Assembly: GCA_036384795.1 (NCBI GenBank)
Contig: DASVLP010000043.1
Span: 87,436-151,435, forward strand
Length of the DNA: 64,000 nt
Source: Andeanibacterium sp036384795
GTDB lineage: Bacteria; Pseudomonadota; Alphaproteobacteria; Sphingomonadales; Sphingomonadaceae
Direction: 5' to 3'
The translations under genes were made by a program, and so were the position numbers. Below the pieces are notes generated by a model. It ran no database searches. It had not been told where the DNA came from and saw only the letters and a program-made list of their open reading frames with translations. Shown here one piece after another: positions 41,241 through 49,010 of the stretch (positions within the stretch are counted from its first letter, which is position 1; every line of letters starts with the position of its first letter).

Positions 41241-41648
41241 ATGCGAACCCTTTCCGACATCCACGAAGAATATGAATTCCTCGAACCCGACGAACGCTAT
41301 CGCCTGTTGATCGAGCTCGGGCGCGAGCTCGACGAAATGCCCGAGGCGCTGAAGACCGACGCCACGCTGGTGCGCGGGTGCTCGGCCAAAGTCTGGGTCT
41401 ACCCGACGCAGCAGGGCGACAAGCTCCATTTCCTGGCCGACAGCAACGCCGCGATCACCAAAGGCATCGTCGCGCTGGTGCTGAGCGCGGTGCAGGACAA
41501 GCCGGCCGAGGAAGTCGCGCGGATGGACGTCGCCGCCGCGCTCGAGCCGTTCGACCTCCGCAGCCAGCTCAGCTCGAACCGCACCCAGGGCGTGCCCAAC
41601 ATGATCGCGCTGGTGCGGGAAACGGCCGCGCGGATTGCGGCGGGCTGA
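41241..41648 (+). CDS. sufE: Cysteine desulfuration protein SufE
   Basis: 135 residues with the SufE fold and the sulfur-accepting Cys in 'VRGCSAKVWVYPTQ' (near residue 47), plus 'LSSNRTQGVPNMIALV' near the C-terminus. SufE takes sulfur from SufS for Fe-S assembly. Its stop abuts the stop of the convergent gene 41649-42770 with no gap. Confidence 0.93.
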   Translation: MRTLSDIHEEYEFLEPDERYRLLIELGRELDEMPEALKTDATLVRGCSAKVWVYPTQQGDKLHFLADSNAAITKGIVALVLSAVQDKPAEEVARMDVAAALEPFDLRSQLSSNRTQGVPNMIALVRETAARIAAG

Positions 41649-42770
41649 TCATTTCTCGTCCGGCTCGCTCGTGTCCTCGCCCAGCACTTCGGGCAGGTAG
41701 AGGTTGCGCAGCAGCGACCAGACCACGACCATCAGCGCGCCGGAGAAGAACATTCCGTAGACGCCGGTGATCGTGCCGATGCCGATGATCGCGAACAGGC
41801 TCAGCGCGGGCGGGATGTGGATGATCTTCTGCTGGATGAAGGGCGTCAGCGCATAGGCTTCGGCCACCCGAACCACCACGAAAGTGGCGATCGCGCCGCC
41901 CAGGGCGTCGGGCCCTGCGGCCAGTGCGAGCCCGAGTGCGGGGACCATCGCCACGGTCGGGCCGATGTAAGGCACGAACTCGCTGATCCCCACCAGCAGC
42001 CCCAGCGCTGCGGCGGACGGCACGCCCGCGAGCGACAACCCGATCCCGGCGATGAGCCCCAAAGTGACCATCGCGATCACTTTGCTGCGCAGCCACAGTC
42101 GCAAGGTGTGCGCGGTGTCTTCCAGCGCGCGATCGAACACCGCGCGGCGCGACCTGGGAACCAGCAGCAGCGCGCCGCGCTCGTAGGCGGTCGGGTCGGC
42201 GGCGAAGAAGAACGCCCCGATCACCACCAGCAAGGCGTTGAGCAGCACCTGCCCGGTGCCGAGCACGATCCCGCTGACGTCGCGCGCCACGCGCGATCCG
42301 GCATATGTCGCATTCACCGCATCGACGATCTTCGCGCCCACCGGCGAGCGCGACAGCATCGTCTCCAGCCGCGCGATGAGGTCCGGCAGCGAGGCGAAGA
42401 ATTGGCCGATCTGGGCGCCGAACTGGACCGTCACCAGCCAGACCAGCAACGCGAGCGCGCCGAGGGTGGTGAGCATTCCCATGATCACCGCCGCGCGATG
42501 CGGCAGGTGCAGCCGCCGCTCATAGCTTTCGCTGAGGCTGCGGATCACGATCGCGCCCAGGATCGCGCCGAACGCCAGCACCAGGATGTTGGACGCGCGA
42601 TACAGCGCCACCAACACCAGGCCGATGACGATGAGGATCAGCACGCGCCGGATGAAGCGCGTATCGGATTCGTCGGGGGCAAGGCGTCGCACGAGCGGAA
42701 AACGCGGGATCGGAGGTATGGGTCCAGCGCCTGCGGCATGCCATTGGCGTTCAGCGACATTTCGCGACAA
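41649..42770 (-). CDS. AI-2E family transporter-like membrane protein
   Basis: 373 residues with eight hydrophobic segments in the AI-2E/UPF0118 pattern: two-helix start ('ILILIVIGLVLVALYRASNILVLAFGAILGAI' over residues 43-74) and 'GISEFVPYIGPTVAMVPAL'. Members include TqsA and Na+/H+-linked carriers; the substrate here is not inferable. The start is a TTG at 42770 with no obvious ribosome site; GTG at 42692 is an alternative. Confidence 0.85.
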   Translation of the reverse strand: MSRNVAERQWHAAGAGPIPPIPRFPLVRRLAPDESDTRFIRRVLILIVIGLVLVALYRASNILVLAFGAILGAIVIRSLSESYERRLHLPHRAAVIMGMLTTLGALALLVWLVTVQFGAQIGQFFASLPDLIARLETMLSRSPVGAKIVDAVNATYAGSRVARDVSGIVLGTGQVLLNALLVVIGAFFFAADPTAYERGALLLVPRSRRAVFDRALEDTAHTLRLWLRSKVIAMVTLGLIAGIGLSLAGVPSAAALGLLVGISEFVPYIGPTVAMVPALGLALAAGPDALGGAIATFVVVRVAEAYALTPFIQQKIIHIPPALSLFAIIGIGTITGVYGMFFSGALMVVVWSLLRNLYLPEVLGEDTSEPDEK

Positions 42771-42874
42771 ATCAGTGCGTTGCCGCGACGGTTCGTATCG
42801 CCGTCGTTCATCAAATAAATCCTAAACCTGAACGCAACGGATGACCCCGTGTGTGTCATTGAAAGGATTGAACG

Positions 42875-43246
42875 ATGAACAAGCTGATCAAATTCGCCGC
42901 CCCCGCGCTTGCCGCGTCCCTGGCGCTCGGCGCGACGGTTCCGGCCTCGGCCGCGACGTTCCACAACAATGCGAGCAACGTGAAGGTCGAACTCGCTCAG
43001 CTCGACCGGCAGATCGACATCGCGAAGGCGCGGCACCAGCTGACCTTCCAGGAGTCCGCCAGCCTCCAGATCCAGGTGAACCGGGTGCAGGCGCTCTATC
43101 GCAGCTACGCCCGCAACGGCTTCAGCCGCGCCGAGCTGGTCACGCTCGACAGCCGGATCGACGCGGTGAAGCGCGATCTCGCCCGCCAGGCGAACGATCG
43201 CGACAATGGCGGCCACCACGGCAATGGCTACGGCCATCGCCGCTGA
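42875..43246 (+). CDS. Small secreted helical protein
   Basis: 123 residues: signal peptide cleaved near 'VPASAAT' (residue 26) and a helical, Gln/Arg-rich mature part ('KVELAQLDRQIDIAKARHQLTFQESASLQIQVNRVQALYRSYARNGFSRAEL' in residues about 37-88) ending with a Gly/His-rich tail. Good AAAGG site before the ATG. No family I recognise. Confidence 0.7.
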   Translation: MNKLIKFAAPALAASLALGATVPASAATFHNNASNVKVELAQLDRQIDIAKARHQLTFQESASLQIQVNRVQALYRSYARNGFSRAELVTLDSRIDAVKRDLARQANDRDNGGHHGNGYGHRR

Positions 43247-43283
43247 CTTGCCCGGCAGGATGAACCCCTTCCCTCCTGCCTCA

Positions 43284-43315
43284 CAGGGCCGGGTCGCACA
43301 CGCGATCCGGCCCTG
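43284..43315 (+). terminator. Hairpin terminator after the small secreted protein gene
   Basis: CAGGGCCGG/CCGGCCCTG outer stem with GTCGC/GCGAT near-complementary inner part. No U-run follows, so intrinsic termination is uncertain. Confidence 0.4.
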
Positions 43316-43342
43316 CCGGCATCCGAGGGCGGCAAATTCCGC

Positions 43343-43358
43343 CTTTAGCCGGCTAAAG
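43343..43358. promoter_or_regulatory. Perfect 16-bp palindrome upstream of leuC
   Basis: CTTTAGCCGGCTAAAG, 46 bases before the leuC ATG. A dyad of this type at this position fits an operator. It resembles the TTAGC-N-GCTAA dyads near 5711-5755 in half-site but with different spacing. Confidence 0.4.
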
Positions 43359-43403
43359 CCCGCTCCAGCTTGCATTGCGCGGCGGGCGGCCTAATTCCCC
43401 GCC

Positions 43404-44834
43404 ATGGCATCGAAACCGCGCACGCTCTACGAAAAGATCTGGGACGCCCACGAAGTGGAGCGCCGTGAAGACGGCACGTCCATCCTCTATATCGACCGCC
43501 ACCTGGTGCACGAAGTGACCAGCCCCCAGGCGTTCGAAGCCCTGCGCCTGAGCGGCCGCAAGGTCCGCCGGCCCGAGCTGACGCTGGCGGTGCCCGATCA
43601 CAACCTGCCTACCACCGCGCGCCTCGATGCTGCCGGCAACCGGATTCCGATCGCCGACGCGGAAAGCGCCCAGCAGCTCGCCGCGCTGGAGAAGAATGCG
43701 CCCGAATTCGGCGTGCGCTACATCGGCCCGACCGACATCCACCAGGGCATCGTCCACGTCGTCGGCCCGGAAAGCGGCTTCTCGCTGCCGGGAACGACGA
43801 TCGTCTGCGGCGACAGCCACACGAGCTGCCACGGCGGCATCGGCGCGCTGGCGTTCGGCATCGGCACCAGCGAAGTCGAGCACGTCCTGGCGACGCAAAC
43901 GCTGCTCTTGAAGCAGTCGAAGACGATGGAAGTACGGGTCGAGGGCGAGCTCGCGCCAGGCGTCACCGCGAAAGACCTGATCCTCCACATCATCGGCGTG
44001 ATCGGCACCGCCGGCGGTACCGGCCACGTCATCGAATACCGCGGAAAAGTATTCGAGGACATGTCGGTCGAAAGCCGCCTCACCGTGTGCAACATGAGCA
44101 TCGAGGGTGGCGCCCGCGCCGGCCTGATCGCGCCCGACGAGACCACGTTCGCCTATGTGAAGGGGCGTGAATACGCGCCCAAGGGCGAGGAGTGGGACCA
44201 GGCGCTCGCGTGGTGGAAGACTCTGCACACCGACGAAGGCGCGACGTTCGACAAGAGCGTGGTGATCGATGCGAGCCAGGTCCAGCCGACTGTCACCTGG
44301 GGCACCAGCCCGGAGGATGTCGTCGCGATCGGCGGCACCGTGCCTGCGCCCGAAAGCTTCGCCGATCCCGCCAAGCAGCGCGCCGCCCGCGCCAGCCTTG
44401 ACTACATGGGCCTCGAGCCCGGCCAGAAGATGAGCGAGATCGAGGTGCAGAACATCTTCATCGGTTCGTGCACCAACAGCCGCATCGAGGACTTGCGCGC
44501 GGCGGCCGAAGTGCTGAAGGGCCGCAAGAAGGCCGATAACATCCGCTGGGGCATCGTCGTTCCGGGCTCGGGCCTGGTGAAGGCGCAGGCCGAGGCCGAG
44601 GGCCTCGACAAAGTGTTCATCGACGCGGGCCTCGAATGGCGCGAGCCGGGCTGCTCGGCGTGCCTCGGCATGAACCCCGACAAAGTCCCGCCGGGCGAGC
44701 GCAGCGCGAGCACCAGCAACCGCAATTTCGTCGGCCGCCAGGGCCCGGGCGCGCGGACGCACCTGGTGAGCCCTGCAATGGCCGCGGCGGCGGCGGTGAC
44801 GGGGCGGCTGACGGATGTTCGAGAACTGACCTAA
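43404..44834 (+). CDS. leuC: 3-Isopropylmalate dehydratase large subunit
   Basis: 476 residues, the family size. Fe-S ligand Cys are in 'FIGSCTNSRIEDLRAA' and 'CSACLGMNPD'; start 'TLYEKIWDAHEV' and 'CGDSHTSCHGGIGALAFGIGT' are family motifs. It isomerises 2-isopropylmalate in leucine synthesis together with LeuD (47142-47744). It is separated from leuD by 2.3 kb that includes an AT-richer module. Confidence 0.97.
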   Translation: MASKPRTLYEKIWDAHEVERREDGTSILYIDRHLVHEVTSPQAFEALRLSGRKVRRPELTLAVPDHNLPTTARLDAAGNRIPIADAESAQQLAALEKNAPEFGVRYIGPTDIHQGIVHVVGPESGFSLPGTTIVCGDSHTSCHGGIGALAFGIGTSEVEHVLATQTLLLKQSKTMEVRVEGELAPGVTAKDLILHIIGVIGTAGGTGHVIEYRGKVFEDMSVESRLTVCNMSIEGGARAGLIAPDETTFAYVKGREYAPKGEEWDQALAWWKTLHTDEGATFDKSVVIDASQVQPTVTWGTSPEDVVAIGGTVPAPESFADPAKQRAARASLDYMGLEPGQKMSEIEVQNIFIGSCTNSRIEDLRAAAEVLKGRKKADNIRWGIVVPGSGLVKAQAEAEGLDKVFIDAGLEWREPGCSACLGMNPDKVPPGERSASTSNRNFVGRQGPGARTHLVSPAMAAAAAVTGRLTDVRELT

Positions 44835-44841
44835 TTTTTAT

Positions 44842-44868
44842 TGCACGCGAAGACGCGAAGGCGCGAAG
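44842..44868. repeat. Left 27-bp inverted repeat (ACGCGAAGACGCGAAG type)
   Basis: Begins 8 bases after leuC and reads TGCACGCGAAGACGCGAAG onward. It is the inverse complement of 45895-45921 with one mismatch. A related degraded copy is at 45478-45507 in direct orientation. Confidence 0.8.
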
Positions 44869-44912
44869 ATAGCCCGCACGGATCGGAGTTACTGGCCGAG
44901 GGGGTTGGCATC

Positions 44913-45436
44913 ATGAGACGCGCGATATTTTGGCACTTCTGATCATGCCGAGTGTGGCGTGCTCGGGCTTTGAGAGCACCGAAACCAAGTCCTGCGAGCA
45001 AAAGCTCATTCGCGGGCTCAAATCCCCGTCAAGCTATAAGCGCGTCCAGACAGATACTTGGGACAAAGAAATATCACCCGCAAAACTCGCAGGATCATAT
45101 TTCGGCCCCGACTTTCTTTCTTATGAAAAACAGCTTCTCGATGAACTGAAAGGGCATCGAGTGGCGATTCGTCATGTTTCTATTAAGTATGATGCGGATA
45201 ATATTTTTGGAGCGAGCCTCCGCGATTCATATTATTGCAATTTCGTAGCTGTCGATGGCGAATTATACTCACTCAGCGCCGCTTACGAAACTAAGTGGTC
45301 GCAGCATATAGATGACATCGTGGCCAACAAAACGTCGCAGACCGTGAAGAATGGCAACTACAAAGAGCCCCTTGACGTCACCGATCCTGACTACGATCCA
45401 TTCCCGAGTTCCGGCATTGAACTTCCACCCTACTGA
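44913..45436 (+). pseudogene. Lipoprotein-like hypothetical protein with apparent frameshift
   Basis: From ATG 44913 the frame reads MRRAIFWHF then stop, but adding one T in the run at 44928-44931 gives MRRAIFLALLIMPSVACSG, an ideal lipoprotein signal with lipobox SVAC, in phase with the long open frame to 45436. The body (about 165 residues) has 'CEQKLIRGLKSPSSYKRV' and shows no known domain. AT content is higher than in the flanks. Either a sequencing slip, a phase-variable tract or an inactivated gene. An alternative TTG start at 44930 would give a leader of only 11 hydrophobic residues. Confidence 0.65.
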
Positions 45437-45477
45437 ACATCGCCCGCTCGGGATCGCCCGAAATGGAGTCGAATTCA

Positions 45478-45507
45478 CTTGCGCGAGAGGACGCCAAGGC
45501 ACGAAGA
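45478..45507. repeat. Degraded direct copy of the 27-bp repeat
   Basis: TTGCGCGAGAGGACGCC and following bases align to 44841-44870 with a few changes and a two-base length difference. Starts 7 bases before the GxxExxY start region. Confidence 0.6.
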
Positions 45508-45514
45508 TGTCATC

Positions 45515-46018
45515 ATGAACATCGAAGAAGTTGCGGCACTGGCGGTTGACTGTGGATTGCAGGTTCATCGGGAACTGGGGCCCGGTCTATTGGAATCCGT
45601 CTACGAGACGGTACTATCCGCAATGCTGGCGAAGCGAGGCCTGACAGTCGAGCGACAAAAGCCGATCTCATTCGTTTGCGACGATCTCATGTTCACCAAC
45701 GCCTTTCGGGTAGACCTACTCATCGAAAGCTCCCTGATTGTCGAGGTGAAGTCCGTCGAGAGTCTGGCCAAAGTGCATGGCAAACAGCTTCTGACATATC
45801 TTCGGTTGAGCGATCTACGCCTGGGGCTGCTGATGAACTTCGGCGCGGCGACTTTTCGCGAGGGCTTGAGGCAGATCGTTAACAATCACATGGACTTCGC
45901 GTCTTCGCGTCTTCGCGTGCATCAAACGTCCGTCGCCAAACCGGATTGGGACAGCTTCTTCGACCGAGGCCCCAACCTCGACTTCCCGACACTCGAGGAA
46001 ATCCGGGGGACGAAGTGA
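45515..46018 (+). CDS. GxxExxY family protein
   Basis: 167 residues. Key motif 'GPGLLESVYETVLSAML' matches GxxExxY near residue 22-28; 'FRVDLLIESSLIVEVKSVE' has the D-(x)n-ExK form of a PD-(D/E)XK nuclease fold. The role is unknown but these genes are often embedded in short repeated sequence. The C-terminal 'FASSRLRVHQTSV' is encoded by the right inverted repeat (45895-45921), and the family typically ends before it, so the tail is probably an extension through the repeat. Confidence 0.85.
   Translation: MNIEEVAALAVDCGLQVHRELGPGLLESVYETVLSAMLAKRGLTVERQKPISFVCDDLMFTNAFRVDLLIESSLIVEVKSVESLAKVHGKQLLTYLRLSDLRLGLLMNFGAATFREGLRQIVNNHMDFASSRLRVHQTSVAKPDWDSFFDRGPNLDFPTLEEIRGTK
45895..45921. repeat. 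Right 27-bp inverted repeat, inside the GxxExxY gene
   Basis: CTTCGCGTCTTCGCG onward, complementary to 44842-44868 over 27 bases with one mismatch. It forms the 3' part of the GxxExxY reading frame. Confidence 0.8.
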
Positions 46019-46023
46019 CGAAC

Positions 46024-46428
46024 ATGAAGGGCACCTGCCTCTGCGGCGGCGTGACGGTAAGCGTTCCGCGCAAGCCCGAATATATGAACTCGTGCAATTG
46101 CTCCGCGTGCTTCAAGCTCGGCTCGTTGACCGGCTATTTCGACCCGGCCGAAGTGACCGTCGAGGGGGAGACGAAGCGGTTCGTTCGGTCCGACATCGAG
46201 CCCTGGATCGCGTTCGTGTTCTGCCCGACCTGCAGCGCCGGGATCGGCTGGACTTCGCTCGAACCGCTCGATCCGCCGCGTATGGGAGTGAGCATGCGGC
46301 TGTTCGACCCCGGCGAGCTGGTCGGCATTCCGATCCGTTTCCCCCACGGGCGCGACTGGAATGACGAGAACGAACGCCCGGCTCCCCGCCACGAGCCGAT
46401 CCCTTTCGCGCACGACCACCCGTTCTGA
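46024..46428 (+). CDS. GFA-family glutathione-dependent formaldehyde-activating-like protein
   Basis: 134 residues with the CENP-V/GFA zinc fold: 'TCLCGGVTVSVP', 'NSCNCSACFKLGSLTGYF' and 'FCPTCSAGIGWTS'. Seven Cys in the ligand positions support two zinc sites. The founding member activates formaldehyde with glutathione, but most family members have unknown substrates. GTG 46015, overlapping the upstream stop, is an alternative start. Confidence 0.88.
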   Translation: MKGTCLCGGVTVSVPRKPEYMNSCNCSACFKLGSLTGYFDPAEVTVEGETKRFVRSDIEPWIAFVFCPTCSAGIGWTSLEPLDPPRMGVSMRLFDPGELVGIPIRFPHGRDWNDENERPAPRHEPIPFAHDHPF

Positions 46429-46916
46429 CCCGCAAGAGCTCCTTCGCGCCGTTCGTCGCGCCCGACACGCGTCTCTTGGTGCTCGGCACCTTGCCGGGCG
46501 AGGAATCGCTGCGGGCGCAGCGCTACTACGCCCACCCGCGCAATCTGTTCTGGCGCCTGATCGGCACGGCAATCGGCCGCGACATCGAGCCGCTCGAATA
46601 CGATGCGCGGGTTGCTGCATTGCGCGCAGCGAGGGTCGGGCTGTGGGACACGATCGCCTCGGCCCGGCGCGAGGGCAGCCTCGACACCGCGATCCGCGAA
46701 ATCGAGCACAATCCGCTCGCGGAACTGGCAGCGAGTCTGCCCGAGCTGCGCGCGGTCGCCTTCAATGGCGCCAAGGCCACGCAGATCGGCACGCGGCTGC
46801 TCGCCGGCAGCCCGGTGGAACTGGTGCCCCTGCCCTCCTCCAGCCCGGCGCACGCACGCATGTCCGTGGCTGAAAAAGAACGCCTTTGGCGCGGTTTATC
46901 TAAATTCCTGCGCTGA
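46425..46916 (+). CDS. Hypoxanthine-DNA glycosylase (UDG superfamily)
   Basis: 163 residues if it starts at CTG 46425. Family motif 'LGTLPGEESLRAQRYYAHPRNLFWRLIG' spans residues about 21-48 (G-x-LPG..SL...YYAHP.N.FW), the mark of DNA-deoxyinosine glycosylase; the C-terminal 'LPSSSPAHARM' is the second active-site loop. The region before the first ATG/GTG/TTG-type start (TTG 46476) encodes 'KSSFAPFVAPDTR', which fits family N-termini, and an upstream in-frame stop is at 46362-46364, so CTG is the only start that keeps it. It overlaps the upstream stop by four bases (CTGA). Confidence 0.85.
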   Translation: MTRKSSFAPFVAPDTRLLVLGTLPGEESLRAQRYYAHPRNLFWRLIGTAIGRDIEPLEYDARVAALRAARVGLWDTIASARREGSLDTAIREIEHNPLAELAASLPELRAVAFNGAKATQIGTRLLAGSPVELVPLPSSSPAHARMSVAEKERLWRGLSKFLR

Positions 46917-46955
46917 ATGCTTGCCAGCCGCGCCGCCTCCCCCCATTGAATTCGC

Positions 46956-47129
46956 ATGAGCAAGGACAAAGAAGGCCTGTCGAACAAGGGGGGCGCGCTG
47001 CTGGCCGGCGCCGCGATCGGCTCGGCCGCGATCGCCGCCGCGCTGCTCTATGCCAGCCGCCGCAAAGCCAAGAACAAGCCGCACCAGCTTCCGCCGATCC
47101 CCTCCGGCGAGCCGCCGCAAACAGATTGA
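46956..47129 (+). CDS. Small single-helix membrane protein
   Basis: 57 residues: 'MSKDKEGLSNKGGALLAGAAIG', one Ala/Gly-rich helix 'SAAIAAALLYAS' and a basic, Pro-rich tail ('RRKAKNKPHQLPPIPSG'). Begins 40 bases after the glycosylase gene and ends 12 bases before leuD. Unknown family; inner-membrane location inferred. Confidence 0.65.
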   Translation: MSKDKEGLSNKGGALLAGAAIGSAAIAAALLYASRRKAKNKPHQLPPIPSGEPPQTD

Positions 47130-47141
47130 GATAGACCCGCG

Positions 47142-47744
47142 ATGGAACCTGTGAACACCGTCGAAGGCCGCGCCTACCCGTTCGGCCTCAAGAACGTCGA
47201 CACCGACATCATCATCCCGGCGCACTGGCTGAAGACGATCACCCGCGAGGGGCTCGGCCGCGGCGCGTTCGAGGCGCTACGCAAGGATCCGGACAACGTG
47301 TTCGACCGCGCGGACCTCGCGGGCGCGCCGATCATCGTCGCGGGCGACAACTTCGGCTGCGGCTCAAGCCGTGAACATGCCGCGTGGGCGCTGATCGACA
47401 TGGGCGTCCAAGCCGTGATCGCGCCGAGCTTTTCCGACATCTTCTCCGGCAATGCGTTCAAGAACGGCATCCTCACCGTCGTCCTGCCGCAGCAGGCGAT
47501 CGACCGATTGATGGAAGTGGCCGAGACCGATCCGATCACGATCGACCTCGAGCACCAGACCGTCACCACCCCGTTCCAGGACCGCTTCACGTTCGAGATC
47601 GATCCGTTCCGCAAGCATTGCCTGCTCGAAGGGCTCGACGAAGTCGGCCTGACGCTCGCCCGCGACGACGCGATCGGCGCTTACGAGGCACGCCGTGCGG
47701 GTGACATGCCGTGGCTGGCCAAAGGGACGGCTCTTGCCGCCTGA
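47142..47744 (+). CDS. leuD: 3-Isopropylmalate dehydratase small subunit
   Basis: 200 residues with 'KNVDTDIIIPAHWLK', 'GDNFGCGSSREHAAWAL' and 'FSDIFSGNAFKNGIL', the LeuD swivel domain. It completes the LeuC active site. Preceded by a small membrane protein gene, not directly by leuC. Confidence 0.96.
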   Translation: MEPVNTVEGRAYPFGLKNVDTDIIIPAHWLKTITREGLGRGAFEALRKDPDNVFDRADLAGAPIIVAGDNFGCGSSREHAAWALIDMGVQAVIAPSFSDIFSGNAFKNGILTVVLPQQAIDRLMEVAETDPITIDLEHQTVTTPFQDRFTFEIDPFRKHCLLEGLDEVGLTLARDDAIGAYEARRAGDMPWLAKGTALAA

Positions 47745-47789
47745 GGCGCGGCCGCGCTATTGGCCGGCGACAGATCAGGGGAACTTTCG

Positions 47790-48113
47790 ATGACCGATTT
47801 CAACGACCGCGAGCGCGGCGAAGAAGCCAAGTACGCATTCGACGAGGATACCCAGTTCCGCATCGCCGCGCGCAGCAACCGGCTGCTCGGCCAGTGGGCG
47901 GCCGCCAGAATGGGCCTGACCGCCGAAGAAACCGACGCCTACGCGAAGTCGGTGGTCCAGGCCGATTTCGAGGAAAGCGGGCACGAGGACGTGATCCGCA
48001 AGGTGCTGGGCGACCTGACCGCCGCCGGCGTCGACATCGACGAGGCGAGCGTGCGCAGCGCGCTCGAGGAAAAGACGGTCGAGGCGCGCCGCCAGTTGAT
48101 GGGCGGGGTCTGA
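47790..48113 (+). CDS. DUF1476 protein, F1-ATPase zeta-type inhibitor
   Basis: 107 residues from ATG 47790. Start 'DRERGEEAKYAFDEDTQFRIAARSNRLLGQWAAARMGL' is the DUF1476 pattern, known in Paracoccus as the zeta subunit that blocks F1F0 ATP hydrolysis. Restricted to alphaproteobacteria. It follows leuD by 45 bp and precedes bolA. Confidence 0.88.
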   Translation: MTDFNDRERGEEAKYAFDEDTQFRIAARSNRLLGQWAAARMGLTAEETDAYAKSVVQADFEESGHEDVIRKVLGDLTAAGVDIDEASVRSALEEKTVEARRQLMGGV

Positions 48114-48120
48114 CGCAGTC

Positions 48121-48354
48121 ATGGCGATGGCCGCACCCGACATCGAGGCGATGATCAAGGCCGCGTTGCCGGACGCGCAGGTGGAGATCACCGATCTCGC
48201 CGGCGACGGCGACCATTATGCCGCGCGCGTCACCTCCGCCGCGTTCGCCGGCAAGAGCCGCGTCCAGCAGCACAAGCTGGTCTACGAAGCGCTCGGCGGG
48301 CGGATGGGCGGGGCGCTGCACGCCTTGCAACTCGTCACCGCCGTTCCCAACTGA
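48121..48354 (+). CDS. BolA family protein
   Basis: 77 residues. 'IEAMIKAALPDAQVEITDLAGDGDHYAARV' and 'GKSRVQQHKLVYEALGGRMGGALHALQL' match BolA-like proteins that partner monothiol glutaredoxins in Fe-S handling. The next gene encodes such a glutaredoxin, 37 bp away, which supports this function. Confidence 0.92.
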   Translation: MAMAAPDIEAMIKAALPDAQVEITDLAGDGDHYAARVTSAAFAGKSRVQQHKLVYEALGGRMGGALHALQLVTAVPN

Positions 48355-48391
48355 GAACGCAACCCAAGCAATTCCTTACGGGACTCCACCA

Positions 48392-48721
48392 ATGGCCGAC
48401 GCCAACGAGCGCATTTCCAAGATCGTCAACGACAACGACGTGGTGCTGTTCATGAAGGGCACGCCGCTGTTCCCGCAATGCGGCTTTTCCAGCCGCGCGG
48501 TGGCGATCCTCGATCATTGCGGCGTCCAGTACGACAGCGTCGACGTGCTGCAGGACATGGAAATCCGCCAGGGCATCAAATCGTTCTCCGACTGGCCGAC
48601 GATCCCGCAGCTCTACGTGAAGGGCGAGTTCGTCGGCGGCAGCGACATCATGATGGAGATGTTCGAAGCCGGCGAATTGCAGCAGCTGCTCGACGAAGCG
48701 CAGGTCGCGAAAGCGAGCTAA
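48392..48721 (+). CDS. grxD: Monothiol glutaredoxin, Grx4 type
   Basis: 109 residues with active site 'PQCGFSSRAV' (CGFS), 'WPTIPQLYVKGEFVGGSDI' and C-terminal GSH site. CGFS glutaredoxins bind a [2Fe-2S] cluster with BolA and act in Fe-S delivery. Convergent with 48718-49008 (overlap of four bases at the stops). Confidence 0.95.
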   Translation: MADANERISKIVNDNDVVLFMKGTPLFPQCGFSSRAVAILDHCGVQYDSVDVLQDMEIRQGIKSFSDWPTIPQLYVKGEFVGGSDIMMEMFEAGELQQLLDEAQVAKAS

Positions 48722-49008
48722 GGCTCGCTTCGTCGCCGGCGCCGCTCGATCAGCGCCTTGGCCACCAGACCCCCGCCGACCACCAGCGCGCCGGGCACCG
48801 AGCGCGTCGCCAGCCTGACCAGCACTGCGGTCGCGAGGCGCGTGCCGATGCCGCCCTTGCGCCGGATCGCCCGTTCGATTTCGGACGTCAGGCCGCCGGT
48901 CTTCAGGTGCTTGTCGATCCGCTTGCGCGCGAACGCGCCGGCCCTGCGCGTCGCCATTCCGGCCAGAAGCCGCCCCGCCGAACCTCGTCCGGAGGAATCG
49001 CCCGCCAT
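48718..49008 (-). CDS. Hypothetical basic protein downstream of sspB
   Basis: 96 residues, very basic (Arg/Lys-rich), with a weak hydrophobic segment 'SVPGALVVGGGLVAKALI' near the C-terminus. It starts 2 bases after sspB stop, so an operon with sspB is likely. No family I recognise; nucleic-acid or membrane-peripheral role is possible. Confidence 0.65.
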   Translation of the reverse strand: MAGDSSGRGSAGRLLAGMATRRAGAFARKRIDKHLKTGGLTSEIERAIRRKGGIGTRLATAVLVRLATRSVPGALVVGGGLVAKALIERRRRRSEP

Positions 49009-49010
49009 CG

